DNA of 32,214 nucleotides from Phycisphaerales bacterium (GCA_020427695.1 JAGQOG010000461.1:1-32214); one strand, 5' to 3'. Counted from the first letter of the stretch, positions 8,296-16,413 are shown. Notes: generated from the sequence alone by a model not told the origin. Numbers and translations are program-made.

Positions 8296-8331
8296 AGTAT
8301 AGGGTCCGGGACCGTTTCCGCGAAGAAACGG
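8296..8331 (-). promoter_or_regulatory. nadB promoter with overlapping inverted repeat
   Basis: Minus-strand TATACT (8301-8296) lies six bases from the GTG at 8289. Seventeen bases further upstream, where the -35 would be, sits an inverted repeat with 7-bp arms: CCGTTTC at 8312-8318 and GAAACGG at 8325-8331, spacer CGCGAA. A repressor bound there would block the promoter. NAD-synthesis genes are commonly repressed in other bacteria (NrtR, NiaR, NadQ), but no such regulator is seen here, so the operator role is inferred. Confidence 0.4.
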
Positions 8332-8357
8332 CGATTCCGCGAACGGATGCGACCCGA

Positions 8358-9617
8358 CTACTTCCGTGCGGGCTCCGATGCGGGCAGGAAGTCCGCCACC
8401 CAGAGCTGGCTGCTGCCGCCCTCACCGCGCTGGCTGGTCCAGATCATGGTGCGGCCATCGGCGCTGAACGCCGGCAGCACGTCGGCGCCGGACGCGGCGG
8501 TCACGCGACGGACGTTCGTGCCGTAGCGGATCGGTCCGTCGCTCCCGGGGAGGTTGCCGGGATCGGCGTCGAGCATGAACACCTCGTAGTTCCGGTGCCC
8601 CTCGCGGCTCGTGCCGAAGACCAGCGACCTGCCGTCCGGCGTCCAGAATGGACACCAGTTCACGTTCTGGTCGTTCGTGAGTTCGTGCTCGGGGCCGATG
8701 CCCACGACGCGCCCGGCGCTGTCGAAGACGAGATCGGCCACGAAGAGCTGGAGCAGGTTGTCGCCGCGGCGGTCCGAACGCCAGCAGATGCGCTTGCCGT
8801 CGGGCGAGAAGAACGGTCCTCCGTCGTAGCCGGGCTTGTCCACGATGCAAGTGGACTTCCCGCTCGCCACGTCCTTCACGTACAGGTCGCCCTGGTTGGT
8901 GTCGAGCGAGCAGTAGAGCAGCGTCTTGCCGTCCGGGCTCACGCTGCACTCCGCCTGGTACGCACCGTTGTGCTGCACGAGCCGCTTCAGCGTGGCGATG
9001 GTGCCGTCGGCGGTGCGCAGATCGCAGGAGACGATCTGCATCTCGGGCGGGAACATCCAACGGTAGCGACCCGTGCCGCGCTGGTAGCCCGGGGGCGCGC
9101 TCTCGGTCGGTGCCGAGATCGTCGAGGCGAAGATGACGGTGTCGGGTTCGGTCGGGTGGAACCACCCGCAGGTGTTCGCCGAGCCCTTCGGACTGAGCCT
9201 GCGGTGATTGGCAAGGCCCGTGATGCGCCCGTCGGCGCCGCGCACAACGTCGGCGACGTACATGCCGTAGTACTCCGCGGGCGTGCCGCCGTCCTCGGGC
9301 TTCTCCACCGCCTGGAACACGACCTTCGATCCGTCGGGCGAGAAGTACGACTCGCCGGCCTTGATGTACACGTCCGGGAAGGTGAGCTGCCGCTGGTTGG
9401 CCAACATGCCGGCCTCCTCCGCCGCCCAGTCCAACGGAGCCTCCGGCGCGGCGGCCCCGCCGTGCGTCGAGCCTTGGGCGTGCGGGTTCTGTTGGCCGTG
9501 CTGGCCCGCCGCGGCATCCCGACCGTGGACACCGCTCGCGCCGCCCGTTTGGGCGAGCGCGGGCACGGAGGCAACAAGGGTCAGGAGCGGGAACACGAAG
9601 ACGATGGGCTTGGTCAT
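8358..9617 (-). CDS. exported TolB-like / PD40 beta-propeller protein
   Basis: Protein of 419 residues with a clear signal peptide (MTKPIVFVFPLLTLVASVPALAQ). At least five WD40-like (PD40) blades are visible by their S-P-D-G turns: FSPDGSKVVFQA, VSPDGKTLLYCS, FSPDGKRICWRSDRRGDN, WTPDGRSLVFGTSREG and FSADGRTMIWTSQRGEG, the last ending in QLWVADF. This is the propeller type of TolB and of tricorn and prolyl-oligopeptidase N-domains, but no peptidase domain follows, so it probably acts as a binding or scaffold protein in the periplasm. A His-rich linker (HGRDAAAGQHGQQNPHAQG) follows the signal peptide. Start: ATG at 9617 fits the signal peptide; a GTG at 9629 adds four residues. Neither has a Shine-Dalgarno. 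Confidence 0.85.
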   Translation of the reverse strand: MTKPIVFVFPLLTLVASVPALAQTGGASGVHGRDAAAGQHGQQNPHAQGSTHGGAAAPEAPLDWAAEEAGMLANQRQLTFPDVYIKAGESYFSPDGSKVVFQAVEKPEDGGTPAEYYGMYVADVVRGADGRITGLANHRRLSPKGSANTCGWFHPTEPDTVIFASTISAPTESAPPGYQRGTGRYRWMFPPEMQIVSCDLRTADGTIATLKRLVQHNGAYQAECSVSPDGKTLLYCSLDTNQGDLYVKDVASGKSTCIVDKPGYDGGPFFSPDGKRICWRSDRRGDNLLQLFVADLVFDSAGRVVGIGPEHELTNDQNVNWCPFWTPDGRSLVFGTSREGHRNYEVFMLDADPGNLPGSDGPIRYGTNVRRVTAASGADVLPAFSADGRTMIWTSQRGEGGSSQLWVADFLPASEPARK

Positions 9618-9673
9618 GGGCTGGACCACTGTTTGATCAGGGGCGAGGAGGGTCGAGGCGGAGGCGAAGCGTC

Positions 9674-9680
9674 TAGTCTA
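9674..9680. promoter_or_regulatory. overlapping divergent -10 hexamers (rluA and PD40 gene)
   Basis: TAGTCT at 9674-9679 on the plus strand is nine bases before the GTG of rluA. TAGACT at 9680-9675 on the minus strand faces the PD40 gene, with a predicted leader of about 50 nt. The two hexamers share five base pairs, so only one polymerase could use the site at a time. This is inferred from pattern. Confidence 0.4.
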
Positions 9681-9688
9681 GGGCCCCT

Positions 9689-10327
9689 GTGGAACTCGTG
9701 GTGCTTCATTGCGACGAACGGCTGGCGGTCTTCGACAAGCCGTCCGGACTCCTGTCCGTACCCGGGAAGGGGCCGCGGAACGCGGATTGTCTTGCGGTCC
9801 GGGCGGCGGAAAGGTTCCCGGGGGCCCGGATCGTCCACCGGCTCGACCAGGCCACCTCCGGCGCCATCGTGATGGCACGTGATGCCGAGGCGCACCGCGA
9901 GCTGTCGCGGCAATTCGAGCGCCGCGCCGTGGAGAAGGTGTACCTCGCGGTGGTCGCGGGACGCCTGAGTCTCGACGAGGGCGAGATCGACCTTCCGATG
10001 CGTGCCGACATCGAGAACCGACCTTGGCAGATCATCGATCATGTCCATGGACGCCGGGCACAGACCCGTTGGCGCGTCCTCGCGCGAAGCGACGAACGGA
10101 CCCTCCTGGAACTCCGGCCGCTCACCGGGCGCTCCCACCAGCTCCGGTTGCATCTCCAATCGATCGGTCACCCGATCCTGGGAGACGACCTGTATGCCCC
10201 GCCCGACGTTCGCGCCGCGGCGCCGCGCCTGCTCCTGCACTCGACCGTTCTCGCGTTCACGCACCCGGGCCGGGGAGATCGGCTGCGCATCGAGGCGCCC
10301 TGTCCGTTCGGTTTGGATCGCGACTAG
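9689..10327 (+). CDS. rluA: RluA-type pseudouridine synthase (23S rRNA/tRNA)
   Basis: Protein of 212 residues, the short S4-less RluA type. E. coli RluA converts uridine 746 of 23S rRNA and uridine 32 of some tRNAs to pseudouridine; the same targets are likely but not shown. Family marks: DKPSGLLSVPGKG near 16-28, the catalytic motif VHRLDQATSG with Asp53, LTGRSHQLRLHLQSIGHPILGD near 149-170 and APRLLLHS near 183-190. All of these match E. coli RluA closely in order and spacing. The start is GTG at 9689, nine bases after TAGTCT, with no Shine-Dalgarno. It ends 45 bp before the convergent beta-helix gene. Confidence 0.93.
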   Translation: MELVVLHCDERLAVFDKPSGLLSVPGKGPRNADCLAVRAAERFPGARIVHRLDQATSGAIVMARDAEAHRELSRQFERRAVEKVYLAVVAGRLSLDEGEIDLPMRADIENRPWQIIDHVHGRRAQTRWRVLARSDERTLLELRPLTGRSHQLRLHLQSIGHPILGDDLYAPPDVRAAAPRLLLHSTVLAFTHPGRGDRLRIEAPCPFGLDRD

Positions 10328-10346
10328 CCAAGGGCGCGGGATCAGC

Positions 10347-10358
10347 GCGCTGCAGCGC
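10347..10358. other. 12-bp palindrome between convergent genes
   Basis: GCGCTGCAGCGC is a perfect palindrome in the 45-bp gap between the 3' ends of rluA and the beta-helix gene. It has no loop and no T-run, so it is a weak candidate for a shared transcription end. Confidence 0.2.
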
Positions 10359-10372
10359 TCGCGTCGCAGTCC

Positions 10373-12172
10373 TCAGCCCCAGTTGGCCAGCAGCATTCCC
10401 AGGTCCGCGCCGTCCACCGCGCCGTCGCCGTTGAGGTCGGCCGGGCATCCGCTGCACGGCCCCCACGCGCCAAGGAGCGCGCCGAGGTCGGCCCCGTCGA
10501 TGCCGCCGCTGCCGTCGAGATCGCCCAGGAGCTGCACAGCGATCGGCAGGCAGGCGGAGAACTCGGACGTACTGCCGACCGGAAGCAGCGTTGCGGTCGA
10601 GGTGACGAACGAGCCGGCGCTGGCGACGACCGGCAGCATCGCGGAGAAGGTCGCGTCGCCCGCGGCGTCGGTCGTGACCTCCATCGCGCCGAGGAAGACG
10701 GCGCCTTCGCCGAATCCCGACGGGTCGCACGCGGAACTGGCGAAGAACTCGAGGCTGAACGACTGGTTGGCCAATGCGTTCAGCGTGCCGGCGACGTTGG
10801 TGCCCGCAGGACTGGTGCTGGCGGCGAGCAGGACGGGATAGTTCTGCAGCCCGTTGGCGCCGACGTCCGGGTCCAGCGTGTCGTTGGGCGTCACGCCGGT
10901 CTGGAATCCGGCCGTGACCAGATCGATGCCGAGGTCGCCGTTGTCGTGGATCGAGTTGGCGGAGATCCTGACCCCGGAGAAGGTGTTGTCCACGCGCACG
11001 CCCGTCAGCAGGTGCCCGGCGATCTCGTTCGCTTCTCCGGGCCCGGTTCCTCCGACGACCACGTCCTGCACCGGACCCTCGAAATAGTTCGACATCGTGA
11101 TGCCGGTGACGCTGCCCAGCACCGGCTCGTCGTTGGCATTCAGGCCGATTGCGTTGCCGACGATCAGGACGCCGCTGCCCTTCCCGTAGACCGTGATCGC
11201 CGACCCCACGAGCCAGCCGACGCAGTGCGGGCCGGTGCCGTGCCCGAGGATCCCGGCGATTCGATTGTCCCGGACGACCGTGTCGTGGTTCTCGCCTTCA
11301 AGTCCGACGCCGGTGGTCGAGGCGAGGCTTCCTTGGGCCATTCCATCGGGAGTGGTGCCGATCCAGTTGTTCTCCACAACCGTGCCGATCGAGTCGAAGA
11401 TCTGCACCGTCGTGCCGCCTGGACAGCCCTCGCTCCACGTGCCGTAGCCGGTGATGAAGTTGCGCTCGGCCAGCGTGGGACCGCCGATGCGGTTGTTCGT
11501 CGCCGGTTGCCCGCCACCCACCCAGCCCAGCACGCGAACCCGCGTGGTGGTGTTTCCGATCACGACGCAGTCGTTCGTGCGGTCCAGCTTGATCGTGCCG
11601 GCGGTGTTGCCCTCGCCGGTGTTCGTGCCGCCGATCAGCGCTGAGGGCGAGTCGTACACCTCGATGTTGACGACGGTGTTTCCCTGGATGACGTTCCCCG
11701 AGCCGCCGCTGACCGAGATGCTGGTGTGGTCGAAGCCGCGCATCGCGCCGCCGACGTTGTCGATGAGGTACGACCCCGTGAAGATCACGACCTCGGCGCC
11801 GCCATCGGGGTTCGTTTCGCCGGTGAACGCGGTCTGGGTCGTGGCGTCGATGATCGCCGTCTCGAACACCCGGAACCCAAGGAACGGTTGAAGCACCGCA
11901 CGCCCGGGATAGAGCCACTGCATCTGCCAGTCGCTCTGCGGAATGTGGAAGCCGATGGTCTGCACGCCCGGCGTGTTGTCCGAGGCCAGCCCCGCCTCGG
12001 CCAGGGAGATCTTGCCGTCCGGTCCGGGCAGGTCCGCGACCTGCTGCGCGCCTCCGAAGTCCGTCACATCGGCCGAAGTGTCAACGTAGATGGTCTGGGC
12101 GCCGGCCGTGCCCGCAAGCAACAGCAGCGCGATCGAAGCGGCACCTTGCGGGAGCATCCGAGTGGTGTTCAT
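10373..12172 (-). CDS. exported parallel beta-helix protein with dockerin-like tail
   Basis: Protein of 599 residues. The signal peptide is MNTTRMLPQGAASIALLLLAGTAGAQ. After it comes a stretch resembling the CSLREA-type domain (DGKISLAEAGLASDN, then TIGFHIP). The body is a right-handed beta-helix: repeated rungs such as NVIQGNTVVNI, DCVVIGNTTTRV, TVVENNWIGTT, TVVRDNRIAGI, VLIVGNAIGLN and VRISANSIHDN, the I-x-x-N-x-I pattern of pectate-lyase-like and polysaccharide-binding folds. No catalytic residues can be assigned. Two calcium-loop repeats end the protein, the last being ADLNGDGAVDGADLGMLL followed by ANWG. The ATG at 12172 has GAAGGG nine bases upstream; the ATG at 12181 is too close to it. 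A glycan-binding or surface role is likely. Confidence 0.87.
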   Translation of the reverse strand: MNTTRMLPQGAASIALLLLAGTAGAQTIYVDTSADVTDFGGAQQVADLPGPDGKISLAEAGLASDNTPGVQTIGFHIPQSDWQMQWLYPGRAVLQPFLGFRVFETAIIDATTQTAFTGETNPDGGAEVVIFTGSYLIDNVGGAMRGFDHTSISVSGGSGNVIQGNTVVNIEVYDSPSALIGGTNTGEGNTAGTIKLDRTNDCVVIGNTTTRVRVLGWVGGGQPATNNRIGGPTLAERNFITGYGTWSEGCPGGTTVQIFDSIGTVVENNWIGTTPDGMAQGSLASTTGVGLEGENHDTVVRDNRIAGILGHGTGPHCVGWLVGSAITVYGKGSGVLIVGNAIGLNANDEPVLGSVTGITMSNYFEGPVQDVVVGGTGPGEANEIAGHLLTGVRVDNTFSGVRISANSIHDNGDLGIDLVTAGFQTGVTPNDTLDPDVGANGLQNYPVLLAASTSPAGTNVAGTLNALANQSFSLEFFASSACDPSGFGEGAVFLGAMEVTTDAAGDATFSAMLPVVASAGSFVTSTATLLPVGSTSEFSACLPIAVQLLGDLDGSGGIDGADLGALLGAWGPCSGCPADLNGDGAVDGADLGMLLANWG

Positions 12173-12722
12173 GGGGGGCATCCCTTCAGGAAGAGCGGAT
12201 CTCGCAGGATCGAGTCCGGTGGATTGGGGAAAGCACCGCCGGACAGGTCCCGGGGTGCCATGGCGTACGGCTGGGATGGAAGGACGCGACCGGCCGGGCG
12301 TCGGGGCGGACCCTTGGGAACCCGAACCAGCTCCTTCGTCTTCATGATTCCGCTCGAAGCGAGGGGGAACGGCCCTGCGAGGCGTGGCCGGCACGCGGCT
12401 CGGTCGCGCCGGAAGGGTGCATCCGATCGGGACGACGACCATTTCCACTCTGGCAGAGGACGGGGGATGGTGGCGAGATACTTCCAGCCAAAGAAATCGA
12501 ACTGACGCACAAGAACGGCGATGGGTCCGGCCCGCCGGACGGACGATCAACTCCAGTTGGCAAGCAGCAGCCCCAGGTCCGCCCCGTCCGCCGGACCCTC
12601 GCCGCGAGCGCGGCGCCCGATAAGCACGACTCCGCCCAGCCCCTTGGCGCCCTGCCCTCCGCGCGGATCAATCGAGCTCGCGCCCGACCGACCGGCTCCG
12701 TCGGCCCGCGCGCCCCCGCCGA
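12173..12722. other. 550-bp gap holding only a dockerin-tail remnant
   Basis: No convincing gene between the beta-helix protein and the hopene cyclase. A minus-strand frame beginning with ATG at about 12345 and ending in an ATGA overlap with the beta-helix start would give a ~58-residue peptide (MKTKELVRVPKG...), but its third positions are less GC-rich than the real genes and it resembles nothing I know. The only recognisable item is the dockerin-tail fragment at 12547-12600. No good promoter was found for the beta-helix gene. Confidence 0.4.
12547..12600 (-). pseudogene. orphan C-terminal dockerin-tail fragment
   Basis: The minus strand encodes GPADGADLGLLLANWS followed by TGA. This is the last half-repeat of the dockerin-like tail, almost identical to the ends of the proteins at 4430 (DGADLGILLGNWS) and 10373 (DGADLGMLLANWG). 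The first half of the loop (DLNGDG-like) and any protein body are missing; upstream the frame is arginine- and glycine-rich and non-coding in appearance. It is most simply the 3' remnant of a deleted exported-protein gene. Confidence 0.55.
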
Positions 12723-14759
12723 CTACCCGGCGTTCCTGGCTGCCCGGTGCCATCGCCCCAGCGCCATCAACGGGAAGTACAGCCGGTAGAGGTGATACCG
12801 CAGGTAGAACACCTTCGGGAAGCCCGTGCCCGTGAACTCGGTCTCCGCCCACGATCCCGCCGGGTCGCCGTCGGGATTGCGCTCCGGATCCGCGGCGTCG
12901 GCGGTGCTCAACTGCGTGCGCGACAACCAGAGCAGCGCACGCATGAGGTCGGGGTCGTTCGGTCCGTAGACCTCTTGGAGGATCATCGCCGCCCACGCGG
13001 TCTGCGAGGCGGTGGAGCTTCCTTGGCCCTTGAGCGACGGGTCCTCGTAGCTGTTGGCGCTCTCGCCGAAGGAGCCGTCCGGCTTCTGCACCGACTTGAT
13101 CCATGCCCCCGCGCGCTGGATCCACGGCTCGCTGCGGGGAACGCCGCAGCGGATCGGACCGATCACGGCCTGCCAGGTGCCGTAGATGTAGTTGACGCCC
13201 CAGCGTCCGAAGAAGCAGCCCTCGGGCTCCTGGTGGGACTTCACGTACTCCACGGCCCGCGCGACCACCGGATGGGCGATCGTGTACCCGTGCCACGACA
13301 GGCACTCCAGCACGCGCCCGGTGATGTCGGGGCACGACGGATCCTGCATCGCGTTGTGGTCGGCGAACGGCACGTACTCCAGGATCTGCCGGTGCGTCGT
13401 ACGATCGAACGCCGCCCAGCCGCCGTCGGCGTTCTGCATGGCCAGAATCCACGCCACCCCGCGCTCCGCGGCCGCGATGTTCCCGGCGCCGCCGACGCGG
13501 CGCAACGCCATGGCCACCATGGCGGTGTCGTCCACGTCGGGGTACCACGCGTTCCGGTATTCGAACCACCAGCCGCCCGTCGGCGCCTCCGCGTCGACGT
13601 TGCCGGCCCAGTCGCCGCGGAATCCGCACTCCTTGTCGCGCAACCAAGCCGACGCCGAGCGCGCCGACGGATCGGCTTGATCGATGCCGCTGTCGGCCAG
13701 GGCATAGAGGGCGATGCCGGTGTCCCAGACGGGCGAGAAGCAGGGCTGGATGCGGATGCGGTCTGCACCGTGCTTTCCGTCCTCGATGAAGAAGTCGTCC
13801 AGTTCGCGCTCGGCCCGCTTGATCACGGGATGCGAGCGCTCGTATCCCAGGGCCATGAAGGCGACCTGGAGGTACACCATGGGCGGGAAGATCGCCCCCA
13901 GGCCTTCCGTGGGAGCGGGTGCATCCTGTCCGGCGCGGGCGAGGATCCAGCGTTCGGCATGCCGGATCGCGGCGCGACGGAACGGAGTGCCTCCGATCGC
14001 GTGCAGTCGCTTGAGCGTCCAGTCGGCGAAGAGGAAGAACCTCGCCCATCCTCGTGGCACATCGGGCTTCGACTTCAGGCGATGTCGCAGCCGCTGGTCG
14101 ATGAAGAGTTCGTCGATGCCGCGATCGGACGGGAGGCGCCGCGTCGGTCGAAGCGTGACGACGAGCGAGAGCGGCAGGATCATCGTCCGCGTCCAGGCGC
14201 TGACCTTGTCCAGGTGGAAGTAGAACCACTTGGGGAGGTACACGAGTTCGGGCGGAATCGCCGGCACGGCGTTCCACGACACCTGGCCGAGGCAGGCGAG
14301 GTAGAACATCGTGAACGTGTTGCACCGCTCCGCCCCGCCCATCGCATGGATCACCGACCGGGCCCGCCGCATGTGCGGCGCCTCGGGGTCGTCACCCACC
14401 AGCTTGAGGCAGAAGTAGCCCTTCACCGTGGCGCTCAGGTCCACCCCCGAGCCGGGGTACTGGCCCCATCCGCCATCGGGACGCTGCTGGTCGCGGAGGT
14501 AGTTCGCGATCCACCGCAGCTTCTCGGACGACGAGCCGTCGGCGAGCGGCTGGTCCTCCTGCCCGAGGATGAACTTCATCAGCAGGTACTCGCTCTGGAG
14601 GATCGAGTCGCCTTCCAGTTCGGCGCACCAGTGGCCATCGGGACGCTGCAGCGTCCTCAGCGCTTCGATGGCGTGCTCGAGGGTGCGCTCGAGCGCCTGC
14701 CGCTGGGAGTGGTCAAGTGACGCCTCTGTCGGCGCCGCCGAGGGAGCTGCGGGGGTCAT
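12723..14759 (-). CDS. shc: squalene-hopene cyclase
   Basis: Class II triterpene cyclase of 678 residues, a normal length, which cyclises squalene to hopene, the base of hopanoid membrane lipids; it acts at the membrane surface. The catalytic motif DVDDTA is intact near 405-412. Other family marks: QRPDGGWGQYPG near 90-101, QPCFSPVWDTGIALYALADSG near 340-360, QNADGGWAAFD, HNAMQDPSCPDITGRVLE and GCFFGRWGVNYIYGTWQ, with several QW repeats. I start it at ATG 14759 (MTPAAPSAAPTEAS); TACAAT is nine bases upstream. A longer frame to 14954 would cross the divergent FIST gene. No other hopanoid genes (hpnC, hpnD, hpnE, hpnH) are in the window, so the gene stands alone. Confidence 0.96.
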   Translation of the reverse strand: MTPAAPSAAPTEASLDHSQRQALERTLEHAIEALRTLQRPDGHWCAELEGDSILQSEYLLMKFILGQEDQPLADGSSSEKLRWIANYLRDQQRPDGGWGQYPGSGVDLSATVKGYFCLKLVGDDPEAPHMRRARSVIHAMGGAERCNTFTMFYLACLGQVSWNAVPAIPPELVYLPKWFYFHLDKVSAWTRTMILPLSLVVTLRPTRRLPSDRGIDELFIDQRLRHRLKSKPDVPRGWARFFLFADWTLKRLHAIGGTPFRRAAIRHAERWILARAGQDAPAPTEGLGAIFPPMVYLQVAFMALGYERSHPVIKRAERELDDFFIEDGKHGADRIRIQPCFSPVWDTGIALYALADSGIDQADPSARSASAWLRDKECGFRGDWAGNVDAEAPTGGWWFEYRNAWYPDVDDTAMVAMALRRVGGAGNIAAAERGVAWILAMQNADGGWAAFDRTTHRQILEYVPFADHNAMQDPSCPDITGRVLECLSWHGYTIAHPVVARAVEYVKSHQEPEGCFFGRWGVNYIYGTWQAVIGPIRCGVPRSEPWIQRAGAWIKSVQKPDGSFGESANSYEDPSLKGQGSSTASQTAWAAMILQEVYGPNDPDLMRALLWLSRTQLSTADAADPERNPDGDPAGSWAETEFTGTGFPKVFYLRYHLYRLYFPLMALGRWHRAARNAG

Positions 14760-14768
14760 GAGGCGGCG

Positions 14769-14774
14769 ATTGTA
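14769..14774 (-). promoter_or_regulatory. -10 hexamer TACAAT of shc
   Basis: Minus-strand TACAAT is nine bases before the ATG at 14759. There is no Shine-Dalgarno between them and no good -35 at 17 bases. It predicts a leaderless or near-leaderless shc mRNA. Confidence 0.45.
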
Positions 14775-14833
14775 GGACACGTTGCCGTCGGTGCCGTGGA
14801 ACCGCCTGCCGACACCGTCGGCTCGGCCGCTCC

Positions 14834-14839
14834 TACACT
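14834..14839 (+). promoter_or_regulatory. -10 hexamer TACACT of the FIST gene
   Basis: TACACT stands five bases before the ATG at 14845; no Shine-Dalgarno is present. This is the same leaderless arrangement as at shc, in the opposite direction, 60 bp away. Confidence 0.4.
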
Positions 14840-14844
14840 GGTCC

Positions 14845-16059
14845 ATGCCCACCACCAAGGCCCAACCGGCGGCCGCGGCAGCCCTGAACGCCCACTTCGA
14901 TACGCGCACGGCGGCGTACGAGCTGGCTGCGCATTTGCGCGAGGGACTCGCCAAGGCGGGAGGCGATGGGGGAAGCGCCCGCTGCGACGCCGTGGCCCTG
15001 TTCGGCAGCTATCACCATCGCGCGGCGTTCGAGGACGCCGCGGAGATTCTCCGGCACGAGCTCGAGCCGGGCGTGCTGGTTGGCACGACCGCCGATTCCG
15101 TGGTGGGCGGCGACACCGAGCTCGAGGGACGGGCCGGTCTGAGCGCCCTCGCCTTGCGCGTGCCGGGCGCCTCGTTGCGCCCGTTCCGTCTCGGGATGCA
15201 CGAACTGCTTACGAGTACCGACGCGCCCGAGCTGTTCCGTCAGTACCTCGGCGTGGACGAACAGCGCCGAACGGCGATCGTGTTCGCCGATCCCTTCACC
15301 ACCCCCGCCGCACGTCTGCTCCCCCTCCTGCGCGGCACCGCCGATCTCCCTGCCGTCTCGGCCATCGGCGGCTTCGCCAGCGGGGCCAGCCAGCCTGGTC
15401 AAAACGTCCTGCTGCTCGATCGCGCCGCGTACATCGACGGGATGGTCGGCATCGCGATCGGCGGCGTCCGGGTCGATGCGTTGATCAGCCAAGGCTGCCG
15501 GCCGGTCGGACCTCCGCTGGTGGTGACGAAGGCCGCCGGCAACATGATCCTCGAGCTCGGCGGACGCCGCGCCGTCGAGGCGGCGCAAGGCGTGGTCTTC
15601 GCCATGAACGAGAGCGATCGCGCGCTCCTGTCGCGCGGGTTGCAGGTGGGCGTGGTGGTCAACGAGTACCAGGCGCGGTTCGGGCGCGGCGACTTCGTGG
15701 TGCGCGGGATCCTGGGCGTCAATGCCCGCAACGGCGGACTCGCCGTCAACGACATGCCCCGCGTCGGCCAGACGATCCAGTTCCACCTCCGCGATCCCGC
15801 GACCGCCGAGGAGGACCTCCAGCTCCTCCTCGACGCGGCCCAGCTCGAGGACCGTCCCTTCGCATCGCTCCTCTTCTCGTGCGCGGGGCGCGGCACGAGA
15901 CTGTTCAGCGAGCCGAACCGCGATGTCGGCGCCATCCAGCGCCGACTCGGTCCCCTGCCGCTGGCCGGGTTCTCCGCCACCGGCGAGATCGGGCCGTTGG
16001 GCGACCGCTGCCTCGTGCACGGCCATACGGTGTGCGCGGCGTTGTTGCGGGGCGCGTGA
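14845..16059 (+). CDS. FIST domain protein (N and C domains)
   Basis: Protein of 404 residues with the FIST N-terminal domain followed by FIST_C. FIST domains are thought to be small-ligand (possibly amino-acid) sensory domains, and are found alone or joined to signalling modules; here nothing else is attached. The C-terminal half shows the typical VVNEYQARFGRGDFVVRGILG stretch near 270-290, GQTIQFHLRDPATAEEDL near 312-329 and LFSCAGRGTRLFSEPNRD near 346-363, ending with LPLAGFSATGEIGPLG. No signal peptide or membrane segment. Start at ATG 14845; an in-frame ATG at 14782 would lie upstream of the TACACT hexamer and close to the shc promoter. Divergent from shc. Confidence 0.88.
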   Translation: MPTTKAQPAAAAALNAHFDTRTAAYELAAHLREGLAKAGGDGGSARCDAVALFGSYHHRAAFEDAAEILRHELEPGVLVGTTADSVVGGDTELEGRAGLSALALRVPGASLRPFRLGMHELLTSTDAPELFRQYLGVDEQRRTAIVFADPFTTPAARLLPLLRGTADLPAVSAIGGFASGASQPGQNVLLLDRAAYIDGMVGIAIGGVRVDALISQGCRPVGPPLVVTKAAGNMILELGGRRAVEAAQGVVFAMNESDRALLSRGLQVGVVVNEYQARFGRGDFVVRGILGVNARNGGLAVNDMPRVGQTIQFHLRDPATAEEDLQLLLDAAQLEDRPFASLLFSCAGRGTRLFSEPNRDVGAIQRRLGPLPLAGFSATGEIGPLGDRCLVHGHTVCAALLRGA

Positions 16060-16068
16060 CGGGCGAAG

Positions 16069-16325
16069 GCGCGTCCGGAGAGCGAGCGCGTGCGAACGAA
16101 GGGGTTATCAGGTGAGGGCCGCACACGCGTCCGGCATGGGAGCGCCGGCGAACGGAGGGGTGATCAGCAATTGGTTGCACGGAGGGCGCTCCCGGCGTGA
16201 ATGGACGCGCTCGGTCCTCACCCGCCGCGCGATCCGTGCAACCAATTGCTGATAACCCCTTCGTCCAATCGTCTCCTCCCGCCGCACACGCGCCCGCCCC
16301 TCACCTGATACCTTCGCCCGTAGTA
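16069..16325. repeat. modular palindromic repeat element, copy 1
   Basis: About 257 bp without a gene, built from four units ending in GG(T/G)TATCAG-like sequence: two on the plus strand (16101-16111 and 16157-16167) and two on the minus strand (16259-16249 and 16312-16302). The inner pair carries a 19-bp inverted repeat. An ACGCGTCCGGCAT-type module precedes the second unit. The whole element is present again in reverse orientation at 17722-17985, on the other side of one gene. No transposase is seen, so it resembles a REP/BIME-type or MITE-like element. Edges are approximate. Confidence 0.75.
16165..16251. repeat. 87-bp stem-loop core of repeat copy 1
   Basis: Arms CAGCAATTGGTTGCACGGA (16165-16183) and its exact complement (16233-16251), 19 bp each, around a 49-base loop. 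The loop matches the reverse complement of the loop at 17821-17869 at 41 of 49 positions. Confidence 0.85.
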
Positions 16326-16375
16326 CGCACGTGGCCGGTGCCCCATCGCCCCCGACCTCCCCACGCGTCCGTTGC

Positions 16376-16413
16376 AAAAAAAAGCGCCCGCCGCACCACG
16401 AGGTGCGGCGGGC
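16376..16413 (-). terminator. rho-independent terminator of the 16477 gene
   Basis: Perfect 12-bp stem GCCCGCCGCACC (16386-16397) and GGTGCGGCGGGC (16402-16413), loop of four, followed on the minus strand by eight T residues (16383-16376). It lies about 64 bp after the stop of the minus-strand gene at 16477. Confidence 0.9.

Noticed and set aside
12169-12345. 58-residue minus-strand ORF with an ATGA overlap to the beta-helix gene
   Set aside because: Third-position GC is lower than in the neighbouring genes, there is no clear Shine-Dalgarno, and the peptide resembles nothing known. It could be a leader peptide but the evidence is too thin.
16081-16377. Short ORFs in both strands reading QPIADNPFV
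   Set aside because: They are translations of the palindromic repeat unit, appear on both strands and in both copies, and have no start signals.
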